Shown here: positions 18,583 through 27,469 of the stretch, in pieces | Layout: every line of letters starts with the position of its first letter | How positions within the stretch are numbered: the first letter of the stretch is position 1 | Source of the DNA: Sphingobacterium endophyticum | Lineage (GTDB): Bacteria; Bacteroidota; Bacteroidia; Sphingobacteriales; Sphingobacteriaceae | Length of the DNA stretch: 64,000 nucleotides | Reading direction: 5' to 3' | Assembly: GCF_009733535.1 (NCBI RefSeq) | Contig: NZ_SMMI01000013.1 | Location: 62,001 to 126,000 of the forward strand | Notes under the pieces: model-generated | What the model saw: only the letters and a program-made list of their open reading frames with translations | What the model was told of the DNA's origin: nothing | The model's database searches: none | Translations under genes and position numbers: made by a program

Positions 18583-19650
18583 ATGGCACTTAAAGAAATT
18601 ATAGGATCACTTACTGAGCAAAAAGATTCACCTAGCATTACAATTTCATTTAATACATTTTTGACATATCCCGATAGTGAGAAGAATGCTATTACTTTAA
18701 AAAATCTATCTAAGGAAGCAGAATCAAGAATTATTGAAGAATTTGGGAAAAGAGAATCTGAAGGTATCCTTGAAAAAATTGCAGGAATTCCTGAGAAAAT
18801 TGAGGAAATACAATTAATGAAAAGCCTGCATGTGTTTATTTCAGAAAACATAGAAGAATTAGTGGCCTCACCCTGGCCCGTGGATAAAGAAGGAGTATTT
18901 ATAGATGATTCATTTGCAGTTAAACCATTAATTAAGGCAATGAATAGAACTAAGGACTATATGATACTATCAATATCACAAGGCGGCGCTCATCTATTCC
19001 ATGCCTTAAATGATACGATAGAAAGTGAAATTACGAATGATGATTTCCCTTTTGATGCAAATCCACTTGACGTTTCAGGATCTGATAATAATAAAATAGA
19101 AAATCGTCTAAAGGAATATTTTAATCAAATTGATAAAGCTGTAGTTGCAGTGCATAACACGAATGGTTTAGATGTAATTGTTATTTCAACTGAACCAAAT
19201 TTTGCTATGTTACAAGAAGTTGCTGATTTACCAAAAATGTATATTGCACATGATAACAAAAATTATGATGCTTCAGAACCCGATAAGATGGCAAAGCAAG
19301 CATTTGAAACTATTAAAGATCTGCAGAAAACAGATAGGACTGAGGCTATTGGTAATCTAAAGCAAGGTATTTCAAATGGTCAAGTATTAACTGATCTTCA
19401 AGATATTTATCAAGCGGCCATAGATGGTAGAGGAGAGCTTCTAATTGTTCAACAGGACTTTGAGCAGCCTGTAAAAATGACTTCCGATCGGACCTTTGAA
19501 ATTGTAGGTGATCCAAAAGAAACAGGTGTTGTTGATGATATCGTTTCTACGATTGCTTGGGATGTAATTTCAAAAGGTGGAAAGTCATATTTCTCCAATC
19601 AGGAGGAATTAGGTGATCTTGGTAAAATTGCGTTAAAGGTTAGATATTAA
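18583..19650 (+). CDS. baeRF-like (bacterial archaeo-eukaryotic release factor fold) protein
   Basis: 355-residue soluble protein, no signal. The N-terminal SPSITISFNTFLTYPDSEKN, the central YMILSISQGGAHLFHA, a VVAVHNTNGLDVIVIST segment and the C-terminal DDIVSTIAWDVISKGG follow the layout of the baeRF family, relatives of eRF1/aRF1 peptide-release and ribosome-rescue factors. No GGQ tripeptide is visible, as expected for several bacterial subfamilies. The likely role is in ribosome quality control or a stress response; subfamily not resolved. It is a single-gene transcript with a strong terminator. Confidence 0.7.
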   Translation: MALKEIIGSLTEQKDSPSITISFNTFLTYPDSEKNAITLKNLSKEAESRIIEEFGKRESEGILEKIAGIPEKIEEIQLMKSLHVFISENIEELVASPWPVDKEGVFIDDSFAVKPLIKAMNRTKDYMILSISQGGAHLFHALNDTIESEITNDDFPFDANPLDVSGSDNNKIENRLKEYFNQIDKAVVAVHNTNGLDVIVISTEPNFAMLQEVADLPKMYIAHDNKNYDASEPDKMAKQAFETIKDLQKTDRTEAIGNLKQGISNGQVLTDLQDIYQAAIDGRGELLIVQQDFEQPVKMTSDRTFEIVGDPKETGVVDDIVSTIAWDVISKGGKSYFSNQEELGDLGKIALKVRY

Positions 19651-19660
19651 ACCAAATAGT

Positions 19661-19690
19661 AGAAAGGACCACATGATGGTCCTTTCTTAT
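19661..19690 (+). terminator. Rho-independent terminator after the baeRF-like gene
   Basis: Perfect 11-bp stem AGAAAGGACCA / TGGTCCTTTCT with a 5-base loop, 10 bases after the stop, then TATTTATT. Confidence 0.85.
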
Positions 19691-19699
19691 TTATTCCAA

Positions 19700-21550
19700 T
19701 TATTTTACTAAATCTTTGTTATAGAGTTTGCTATGAATTTCTTTTAATTCATTTGCGGGAATCTTAATGACTTTTCTATCATAAGTCATTAAACCATTCG
19801 TTTCAATTTCAACATCGGTAGTTTGCGTATATACCCCTGCAGAAAGTCCCAGAGGGATTAAATTACTGAGATCAGTAACCACTTCTTGATATCTTTTTTT
19901 CAATTCATCAGCATTTTTGAATGATTGGTAACCCCAATTATCTTTTTGTTGCCAAGTGTGTCCATCAACAGGTAATCCAAGGCCACCATATTCTCCTAAT
20001 ACGAGTACATATTTGTCGCCAAATAATTCAGGACTAGGCATTGCAGCATCAGGATAATTGTGAATATCAAAGATATGTCCTGGAGCTCCAAAGTTTCCGC
20101 CTGAAGCACCATTTACTAATCGGGAAGGATCGTTTTGAATGGTCCAGTCTACAATTTCCTTAGATTTAAACTGTCCCCATGCTTCATTAAAAGGAACCCA
20201 AACAACTATTGAAGGGAAGTTGTGTAGGGTTGACATTATAGCTTTCCATTCTTTCTTATAAATTGCTTCTGATTCTGGTGTACGATCTTTGTCGTGTTTA
20301 CCAAATCTAATTTTTCCAGGGTTCATATCCCATATATTTCCACCTAAGTCACCGCTTGGCATATCCTGCCACACTAATACGCCGATACTATCACAGTGTC
20401 GATACCATCTTGCAGGCTCTACTTTAATATGCTTTCTAATCATATTAAAGCCCATTTCTTTCGTTTTAACGACATCAAATTTTAGAGCTTCATCAGAAGG
20501 AGCTGTATGTAAGCCATCTGGCCACCAGCCTTGGTCTAAAGGACCATAGTGGAAAACAAATTTGTCATTTAAGTACATTCTTTGAATTCCATTAGCATCT
20601 TTTTTCAAGCTGATTTTACGCATGGCAAAATAGGAATTTGCTTCATCCACAACCTTACCTTTTCTTAGCACCTTCACTTTTAAATCATATAATTTAGGCG
20701 ATTCAGGTGACCATAATTGAGGGTTATTTAATTTTAATTGAGCCTCTTCTCCGGGATTAGATTTGATTTCGGCAATTTTGTTGTTATTATCATAAGCTTC
20801 AACAAGAATTTCATCTCCTGGCTTAACTGAGGATATTTCAGTTGATATTTTAAGAACAGATTGATCTACATCAGGAGTTTGTTTAGTGCTGACAATATGA
20901 GTTTCAGGAACAGACTCTAACCAAACTGTTTGCCATATACCAGAAACTGGCGTATACCAAATTCCATGAGGATCATTAATTTGTTTACCACGAGGTTGAG
21001 GTCCGTCAGAGGTAGGATCCCATACACGAATAGCAATGTCTTGACTTTTTCCTTTTTTTATCGCATTAGTGATATCAATGCTAAATGGATCGAAACCACC
21101 TTGATGGTTAGCAACATGTTTACCGTTGACATAAATATCACATTCCCAATCAACCGCTCCAAAATTGAGGTATATCTTGCCTTTATTTAATTTTTTATCA
21201 ATAGTTATTTGATTATTATACCATAGAGCATCATCTTTAGTTACCCTTTTAGCGACACCTGATAAAGCAGATTCCACTGCAAATGGTACCAAAATATCTC
21301 CATCCCAAGAGGAAGGAATTTCTTTTTGATCTTTATTGGTAATTTTATATTTCCATAAACCATTTAAGTTTTGCCAATTGTTTTGTCTTTCCAATTGTGG
21401 TCTAGGATACTCACGATGTGCATTTTGAGGAGTAACCTGCTCTGCCCATGGTGTTAAAATTTTATCCTTAACGGGAGCCCAACTTTGAGCATTACTTTGA
21501 GTTGCAGTAGCGGCAATTAAACATGCAATAGCAATTGTTTTCTTCATCAT
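19700..21550 (-). CDS. Secreted glycoside hydrolase family 2 enzyme
   Basis: 616 residues with a signal peptide ending near NAQ (residues 20-22). Order: jelly-roll domain (about 45-215), immunoglobulin-like domain (about 220-315), then a TIM barrel. The acid/base is Glu456 in FNEAWG and the probable nucleophile Glu520 in LGEYGG, both typical for GH2. The sugar specificity (galactosidase, glucuronidase, mannosidase or another) cannot be decided from motifs. It is the last gene of the SusC-SusD-DUF3823 transcript and would cleave glycan captured by that system, probably in the periplasm. Confidence 0.93.
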   Translation of the reverse strand: MMKKTIAIACLIAATATQSNAQSWAPVKDKILTPWAEQVTPQNAHREYPRPQLERQNNWQNLNGLWKYKITNKDQKEIPSSWDGDILVPFAVESALSGVAKRVTKDDALWYNNQITIDKKLNKGKIYLNFGAVDWECDIYVNGKHVANHQGGFDPFSIDITNAIKKGKSQDIAIRVWDPTSDGPQPRGKQINDPHGIWYTPVSGIWQTVWLESVPETHIVSTKQTPDVDQSVLKISTEISSVKPGDEILVEAYDNNNKIAEIKSNPGEEAQLKLNNPQLWSPESPKLYDLKVKVLRKGKVVDEANSYFAMRKISLKKDANGIQRMYLNDKFVFHYGPLDQGWWPDGLHTAPSDEALKFDVVKTKEMGFNMIRKHIKVEPARWYRHCDSIGVLVWQDMPSGDLGGNIWDMNPGKIRFGKHDKDRTPESEAIYKKEWKAIMSTLHNFPSIVVWVPFNEAWGQFKSKEIVDWTIQNDPSRLVNGASGGNFGAPGHIFDIHNYPDAAMPSPELFGDKYVLVLGEYGGLGLPVDGHTWQQKDNWGYQSFKNADELKKRYQEVVTDLSNLIPLGLSAGVYTQTTDVEIETNGLMTYDRKVIKIPANELKEIHSKLYNKDLVK

Positions 21551-21618
21551 ATTATTTTTGTATTTGTTTTTGGTTAGTTATTTATTATTAATGATTTGGT
21601 TTAAATACTTAAATATAC

Positions 21619-22293
21619 TTATTTAACCTGATGTATGTTAGGGTCATATAAAGCTTCAGTTATTCCATTTATCTTTACAGCAACTCTAGCAAATAGGGTT
21701 GGATTGGATTGCAGTTCAGATCCAATATCTAAGGATAGGGTTATATTTCCTTCAGAATCACCGCTTTTAATTTCTCTTTTAATGAAAAGGCCAAGATCAA
21801 CAAATTTTGTTTTACCGATTAACAAGCTTATATCATCCAAAGATTTTGTTGGATCTAATTTTTGAATATTCAATGTTGCTATAAGATTGTTACCATTTAG
21901 TTGATATTTTACATCTTTTAGACTATAATAAAGTTCAACCGGGAATTCAATATCCGTATTTCCGTTGACATTAATATCCAAAGTGTCTGTAACTATTTTC
22001 CAGGGACCATTACCAGGAACAGTTATTAATTTATAGTTGCCATTAAACAATGCAGCAGAGAATGAACCATCCTGAGTAACATATACGTCAATCGGATTTT
22101 TTAATTCAAATCCATTTTGCCACAATTGAAGCCTTACAGAATTATTAGAACCTCTTACTCCAACAGGTGTACCATTGTATGTAACTTTTCCAGTTAAAGT
22201 AGCATTTGGTGCTTCATAATTATCCTTTCCACAGGAGAGGAGAAGAATAATCATTAAAATAGAACATATTGATAATATATTAATTCTTTTCAT
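21619..22293 (-). CDS. DUF3823 lipoprotein, PUL surface protein
   Basis: 224-residue lipoprotein (lipobox LLLSC near residue 21). The mature chain begins with a carboxypeptidase-regulatory-like beta sandwich (LTGKVTYNGTPVGVRGS) and carries a second beta domain, as in DUF3823 proteins. These are encoded directly behind susD in many Bacteroidota loci and act as surface glycan-binding or accessory proteins. Here it starts 4 bases after the susD stop and is followed by the GH2 gene, so the order SusC-SusD-DUF3823-GH2 is contiguous. Confidence 0.87.
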   Translation of the reverse strand: MKRINILSICSILMIILLLSCGKDNYEAPNATLTGKVTYNGTPVGVRGSNNSVRLQLWQNGFELKNPIDVYVTQDGSFSAALFNGNYKLITVPGNGPWKIVTDTLDINVNGNTDIEFPVELYYSLKDVKYQLNGNNLIATLNIQKLDPTKSLDDISLLIGKTKFVDLGLFIKREIKSGDSEGNITLSLDIGSELQSNPTLFARVAVKINGITEALYDPNIHQVK

Positions 22294-22297
22294 CTTT

Positions 22298-24115
22298 TTA
22301 TTGATAAGGGTTTCGAACTAGTTTAGGGTTTTTATCAATCCATTCTTGAGCGATAAAATTGTAATAGTTTTGAAATCTAAAATATCTCGGATACATAACA
22401 TGGCTAGATTTTCGTTTTTCAAAAACCCATTTTCCATGATTAGGATTTCCAGGAGCATAGATTTTATATGGAAACAGAACAAACATTGTTGAAGTAGCAT
22501 TTCCTTGTTGCCCATTCCAAATTGTATGTGCAATTCTCCATCTTTTAAGGTCCCAATAACGATGATCTTCGAATGCTAACTCAACTCTTCTTTCTTGGAC
22601 AATATCATTAAATGTTACAGTGGAAAGCTTTTGAATTCCCGCTCTGTCTCTTAATTGATTAATATAGCCAGCAACTTCAGTTTGAGGTTTGCTTAGTTCT
22701 AGAGCAGATTCAGCGGCAATTAATACAACTTCAGCAAGCCTAAAGCGTACAAACCACATATCACTTCCTCTACCGCGAGTAGAAGCATCACGATTTTCTT
22801 CGACAAATTTTCGGATATTGAATCCTGATTTATTTACGAATTGGTCGTTCGAAGTAGTAGGCCCATCCATACTTGTAATTAATCCGAATGGCGTTTCTGA
22901 TTTTCCAGGTTCTGCAGTTTTAATTTTCCAGGTTCCACCCTCTAAATATCTAACACCAGCTTGATAGGTAATTGTTGATCCCAGAAAATCCGCACCAGAA
23001 TAAATGATGGTACCATATAATCGAGGGTCTTTTTTTGAGAATACATCAGATGGATTGTTGTAATAGATAAATTCTCCAGAAGCATTGGTTAATTTCAGGG
23101 CTCCATTTCGACTGTCAGTATATTCAAAATCTTCTACGAGATTTAATACAGGCGTAATAATATTGGCGTCGATATCACCACGTACAGATGAAGCAATAAC
23201 ATTATTAGTAAATTGGTGGGTCTGGCCAGGGTATTTATAATCTCTTGCCCAAATAACTTCTGTACTGGTTTTACTACTTACAGCTTCATAAAAGTTTCGG
23301 CCTTTATCTGCATTTTTATTATAGATCTCATAAGGACTATTTTGTAAGATTTCTTTTGCTGTTTCATAAGCAGTGGTATAGAATTTTGTTGCTTCATTTG
23401 CAGGAATTCCAACTTCTCCACCAGCTGTTTTTACTTCAGGTGTTTTGTAATTGTACTTTGCAATTGAACCTGCATAAAGTGCTGCTCTAGCTTTTAATGC
23501 CAATGCTGCCCATTTATTAGCTCTTGCAGAGTTGGTGTTTTTGTTGGCACTTAAAAGTTCGCTAATAGCCGTACATTCATTGATGATGTAATCATAGGTT
23601 TCTTTTTCTGTAGATCTAGGATATTGTAAAGTGGTAATATCTATTCCAGCTTGATAGTCGAATACTTCATCTTTAATGATAGGAACTCCACCTAAGGATC
23701 TTGCCATGTTAAAATAAGTCCATGCTCTTAGAAAGCGTGCTTCACCTTCAAAATTATTTTGGACCTCTTTACTGAAAGTTGAGTTTTTCACACCATTAAT
23801 GAACAAATTCAGATCTCTTAATAGCGTATAGTCGTAAACTCTCCAGAGATCATCCGCATAATCTTGCATATTATTAGGTCCCCCTGACGAAAATGCAGCT
23901 TCATCTAATAGAGCCATACTACCGGTATTGGCAATATGTTGTCCCCAACTTACTCTACCATAGTAATTTGCTAGAACCGACATGACCATTTTTTCGTCAG
24001 AATAGACTTGTTGATCAGAAAGAATTGATTCGGAATCTCGATCGAGAAATTTATTGCATGAGGCTGAACTAGCCAATAATACAGCAGAAAGTATATATAG
24101 TTTAAAATTCTTCAT
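22298..24115 (-). CDS. SusD/RagB-family surface lipoprotein
   Basis: 605-residue lipoprotein with Cys20 in the lipobox (ASSASC). The N-terminal NKFLDRDSE, a helical TPR-like body and the C-terminal VQERRVELAFEDHRYWDLKR (about residues 505-525) are diagnostic for SusD/RagB proteins. It caps the SusC transporter at the cell surface and delivers oligosaccharide or peptide ligands. It begins 2 bases after the susC stop. Its size is usual for the family. Confidence 0.96.
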   Translation of the reverse strand: MKNFKLYILSAVLLASSASCNKFLDRDSESILSDQQVYSDEKMVMSVLANYYGRVSWGQHIANTGSMALLDEAAFSSGGPNNMQDYADDLWRVYDYTLLRDLNLFINGVKNSTFSKEVQNNFEGEARFLRAWTYFNMARSLGGVPIIKDEVFDYQAGIDITTLQYPRSTEKETYDYIINECTAISELLSANKNTNSARANKWAALALKARAALYAGSIAKYNYKTPEVKTAGGEVGIPANEATKFYTTAYETAKEILQNSPYEIYNKNADKGRNFYEAVSSKTSTEVIWARDYKYPGQTHQFTNNVIASSVRGDIDANIITPVLNLVEDFEYTDSRNGALKLTNASGEFIYYNNPSDVFSKKDPRLYGTIIYSGADFLGSTITYQAGVRYLEGGTWKIKTAEPGKSETPFGLITSMDGPTTSNDQFVNKSGFNIRKFVEENRDASTRGRGSDMWFVRFRLAEVVLIAAESALELSKPQTEVAGYINQLRDRAGIQKLSTVTFNDIVQERRVELAFEDHRYWDLKRWRIAHTIWNGQQGNATSTMFVLFPYKIYAPGNPNHGKWVFEKRKSSHVMYPRYFRFQNYYNFIAQEWIDKNPKLVRNPYQ

Positions 24116-24117
24116 GA

Positions 24118-27100
24118 TTAAAAAGTTAGGTTTAATCCCACGTTGATTACCCGGTTTGTTGGATATTGTACTCCAGATTCAGCAGTTATTTCCGGGTCGA
24201 TTTTCATTTTACCAAGATTGTCAATGCTAAATACATTTTGCATCATTGAAAAGACCCTGATATTTTTGAATCCCCATCTTTCTGTTAATTGACTTGGTAG
24301 GGTATATCCAAGCTGAAGATTCCTTAATTTTAAATAAGTCACATTCATCACCCAAAAATCACTATGCCAATAATTGCTATGATTTTGGTTTCCTCGAATT
24401 AGGGTTGGGAATTTACCTGGAATTAATTCACTATTTGGATCCGTAATATCTGAAAGCATCCATTGATTCTCCATATAATATGCGGCATTATTTCCACCAT
24501 CATGGAATGGAAGCATACCTTCCCAATTTGCTCTATAGGATGCAAACGAAGCACCGGTAAAGTCAGCAGCAATATCAAACCCTTTGTATCCGAAGCCTAA
24601 ATTTAGAGCAAAGTTTAAATATGGTAATCCACCTTGTCTATATCCGATTGGCCTCTGATCTAAGCCATTGATGACCTTGTCTCCATTTACATCGTTATAT
24701 TTAATATCGCCAGGTCTTAAACTCGTATTCCCTTGTCCGTCATTATCGACATCATAATTTCTAATCTCGTCCCAGGATTGGAATTGACCTAAAGATTCAT
24801 ATCCCCAATTTAAGAAGGCATATCGGTCTAAGATTGAGTTTCTGTATTGATCATATGCATTTCCAAATCTTGGTTTATATTGTTGACCATCAATTTGTCT
24901 GGCAAAAGTGAAATTTCCTCCAATATTATATCGAAAATCTTTCATTGTACTTGTCCACATGATGCTACCATCCACACCGCGATGCATATCTGAATTTAAA
25001 TTTTCATAAGGAAGTCCGAATCCAACTTCCATAGGCATTAACACATCATATCTGGAAGCCGGTAACCCTGTTCTTTTTCTATTAAAGTAATCTAACGTAC
25101 CATTTAATTTTCCGCCAAATAGAGAGAAATCAATTCCGACGTCAAAAGTATTAGCCCGAATCCAAGATAGAGTAGTTACAGGAAGTCCTCGAGGTTGAGC
25201 ACCCACCACATAATTTCCACCAATTGTAGAACCACCTACCTTATATGTATAGCCTGGCATAAATCCGAAGGCAAAATAATTCCAAGGATCAAGGTTGTCA
25301 TCACCAAGTACTCCATAAGATCCACGAATTTTAAAGTCAGAAAACTTGGATCCAAAATTAGAATCCTTCCAAAAATCTTCCTGAGAGATTCGCCAACCTG
25401 CAGATACTGATGGGAATAGCCCCCAACGGCTATCCTGTGGAAATTTCCATGATCCATCATACCTTGCAGCTATTTCAAGAAGGTATTTCTGTGCAAAATC
25501 ATAATTTATACGACCAGCGAAACCAGCTCTTGCTTGGGTGTCATTACCATAATCATCAAACTGGTCCATTGTTTGGAAGTACATCAATGATAAGGCATTT
25601 GATGCAGGCCTGTCATGGGCCCAAAATCTTGGTGTATCTCTTTGTATGGCTTCTGCGGCAAATACTGCATTGAAATGGTGATCTCCGAAACTCTGGTTAT
25701 AGGTTAATGTTCCTTGATAGTTTAATTCTTCGATCATTCTAATATCGCGTTCGCGCCATGGATTATCCATGCTGAAGACTACAGGATATGTATCTGTTGT
25801 CTCTTCATAACCATACAATTTATATGTAAATTCTTGGTTATCCATCCAGCGATTTGCAAGATAGTAACCCATTAATCCGTTTAGTTTAAGGTGGTCATTT
25901 ATTTTATATTCTGCATTAAAGTTAAGCTGCATCACTCGCCAAGTATCCTTAAATTCACCAGATAAATCATAGTTTAACATTGCGAAGTTTGTCTCAGTAT
26001 TTGAAGCCGTTCTTGCTGGATAAAGTGGGTTGTCATTGGCATAGGGTCTGGCAGTAGGTAAGTTTCTGTATATCGCAAATAGAGCTTGCCATGTATCGTC
26101 AGCACCAGGGACACCTGGTTGTCTACGTTTTTCGATTCTACCGTTTAAATTTCCGCCAATTTTCAGTTTTTCAGAAACATTTGCTTCGATATTTAATTGA
26201 ACATTTGTTCTTTTAAAGCCACCATAATTTCTAATAATTGAAGCTTGATCTAAGTGGCCTGCGCTTAAATAATAATTGATTTTTTCAGATCCCCCAGACA
26301 CATTGCCTGAAATGTACTTTTGAGGACTTGTCTCCAAGATATAATCATACCAATCCCATGGCCTATAATTTTTTTCTGTTCCTTGTTCCCATTTAGCTAA
26401 ATCATCTGGGGTATATTGAGGATTTGGAATTCCTAAAATAGCGTCTGATTGAATATAACTTTTTACATAGGTTGCAGCGCTTGCAGGTCTTGGGAATCTA
26501 AACATGCTCTGCCAGCCGTAATAAGAATTAATATTGAATTCGTTCTTATCACCTCGAGCTCCTTTTTTGGTCGTTACAACAACTACACCATTTGCAGCCC
26601 TGACGCCATAAATTGCAGCTGAAGCATCTTTTAATACCGAAATACTTTCAATATCATTAAAGTCTAAATTATTGAACTGACCTTCGTCTTTTTGCACACC
26701 ATCAATAACATATAATGGTGTACCCATATTTCTAATATTTATACTTGTTGAGGCTCCGGGTCTTCCGTCGGGCATACGGCTATTAACACCAGCGATTTTA
26801 CCAACCAAAGCTCCAGATGTTGTTGCGGCGACAGATCTTGATAAATCCTTTGATGTAACAGTTGAAATAGCTCCTGTAAGAGATTCTTTCTTTTGGGTAC
26901 CGTATCCTACGACAACAACTTCTTCAAGATTGTCATCCGAAGTAACTAAAACAACGGTCATTGGTTGAGTGCTCGCAGGTATTTCTTGGGTTATATAACC
27001 AATATTTCTGAAAACAATAGTTTCATTGCTGGAATTTACCTGTAGTGTAAAATTTCCATCTATATCAGACACTGTTCCAGAATTAGAATTTGATTTTGGT

Positions 27101-27288
27101 AATATGGTTACCCCCTGTAATGGTTCTCCTTGTTGATTTCTGACGGTCCCTTTTATCTCTTGCTGTTGAAAACTAAGAATTAGGAGAGGAAAGGTTTCTG
27201 CTTGCCCTAACATTGGAACCAATGGAGTCGATATACATAGCATCAATAAATATCGAATGTGTAAAGAATTTAGGAATCTTTTTTTCAT
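24118..27288 (-). CDS. SusC/RagA-family TonB-dependent transporter
   Basis: About 1056 residues with the start at ATG 27288; an in-frame TTG at 27321 precedes it and overlaps a promoter-like box. A hydrophobic signal region is followed by a carboxypeptidase-like domain (IKGTVRNQQGEPLQGV), a TonB-box region, a plug (VVVGYGTQKKESLTGA) and the SusC signature DASAAIYGVRAANGVV. The C-terminal strand ends VGLNLTF. The protein forms an outer-membrane barrel importing glycans with SusD, powered by TonB. It is the first gene of the leftward locus and divergent from the two regulator genes. Confidence 0.97.
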   Translation of the reverse strand: MKKRFLNSLHIRYLLMLCISTPLVPMLGQAETFPLLILSFQQQEIKGTVRNQQGEPLQGVTILPKSNSNSGTVSDIDGNFTLQVNSSNETIVFRNIGYITQEIPASTQPMTVVLVTSDDNLEEVVVVGYGTQKKESLTGAISTVTSKDLSRSVAATTSGALVGKIAGVNSRMPDGRPGASTSINIRNMGTPLYVIDGVQKDEGQFNNLDFNDIESISVLKDASAAIYGVRAANGVVVVTTKKGARGDKNEFNINSYYGWQSMFRFPRPASAATYVKSYIQSDAILGIPNPQYTPDDLAKWEQGTEKNYRPWDWYDYILETSPQKYISGNVSGGSEKINYYLSAGHLDQASIIRNYGGFKRTNVQLNIEANVSEKLKIGGNLNGRIEKRRQPGVPGADDTWQALFAIYRNLPTARPYANDNPLYPARTASNTETNFAMLNYDLSGEFKDTWRVMQLNFNAEYKINDHLKLNGLMGYYLANRWMDNQEFTYKLYGYEETTDTYPVVFSMDNPWRERDIRMIEELNYQGTLTYNQSFGDHHFNAVFAAEAIQRDTPRFWAHDRPASNALSLMYFQTMDQFDDYGNDTQARAGFAGRINYDFAQKYLLEIAARYDGSWKFPQDSRWGLFPSVSAGWRISQEDFWKDSNFGSKFSDFKIRGSYGVLGDDNLDPWNYFAFGFMPGYTYKVGGSTIGGNYVVGAQPRGLPVTTLSWIRANTFDVGIDFSLFGGKLNGTLDYFNRKRTGLPASRYDVLMPMEVGFGLPYENLNSDMHRGVDGSIMWTSTMKDFRYNIGGNFTFARQIDGQQYKPRFGNAYDQYRNSILDRYAFLNWGYESLGQFQSWDEIRNYDVDNDGQGNTSLRPGDIKYNDVNGDKVINGLDQRPIGYRQGGLPYLNFALNLGFGYKGFDIAADFTGASFASYRANWEGMLPFHDGGNNAAYYMENQWMLSDITDPNSELIPGKFPTLIRGNQNHSNYWHSDFWVMNVTYLKLRNLQLGYTLPSQLTERWGFKNIRVFSMMQNVFSIDNLGKMKIDPEITAESGVQYPTNRVINVGLNLTF

Positions 27289-27318
27289 TGGATGATTGGT
27301 TAGTTTATAATTGATAAC

Positions 27319-27326
27319 CAAATTTA
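27319..27326 (-). promoter_or_regulatory. Candidate -7 box TAAATTTG upstream of susC
   Basis: Exact match to TAnnTTTG on the leftward strand, 31 bases upstream of the SusC ATG at 27288. No well-spaced TTG is seen. It would give a leader of about 25 bases. Confidence 0.4.
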
Positions 27327-27469
27327 GGAAGGGTAAAAATCTTTAAATTGTAGATTTATCTCAATTTATATCCATTTTGTATCATAATTGGTTTATGTAA
27401 TGGTTAAACTTCTAGCGGATATATCTTTTCAATAAATTTACTAACTTGAAATTTGCTAAGACCTTACAA

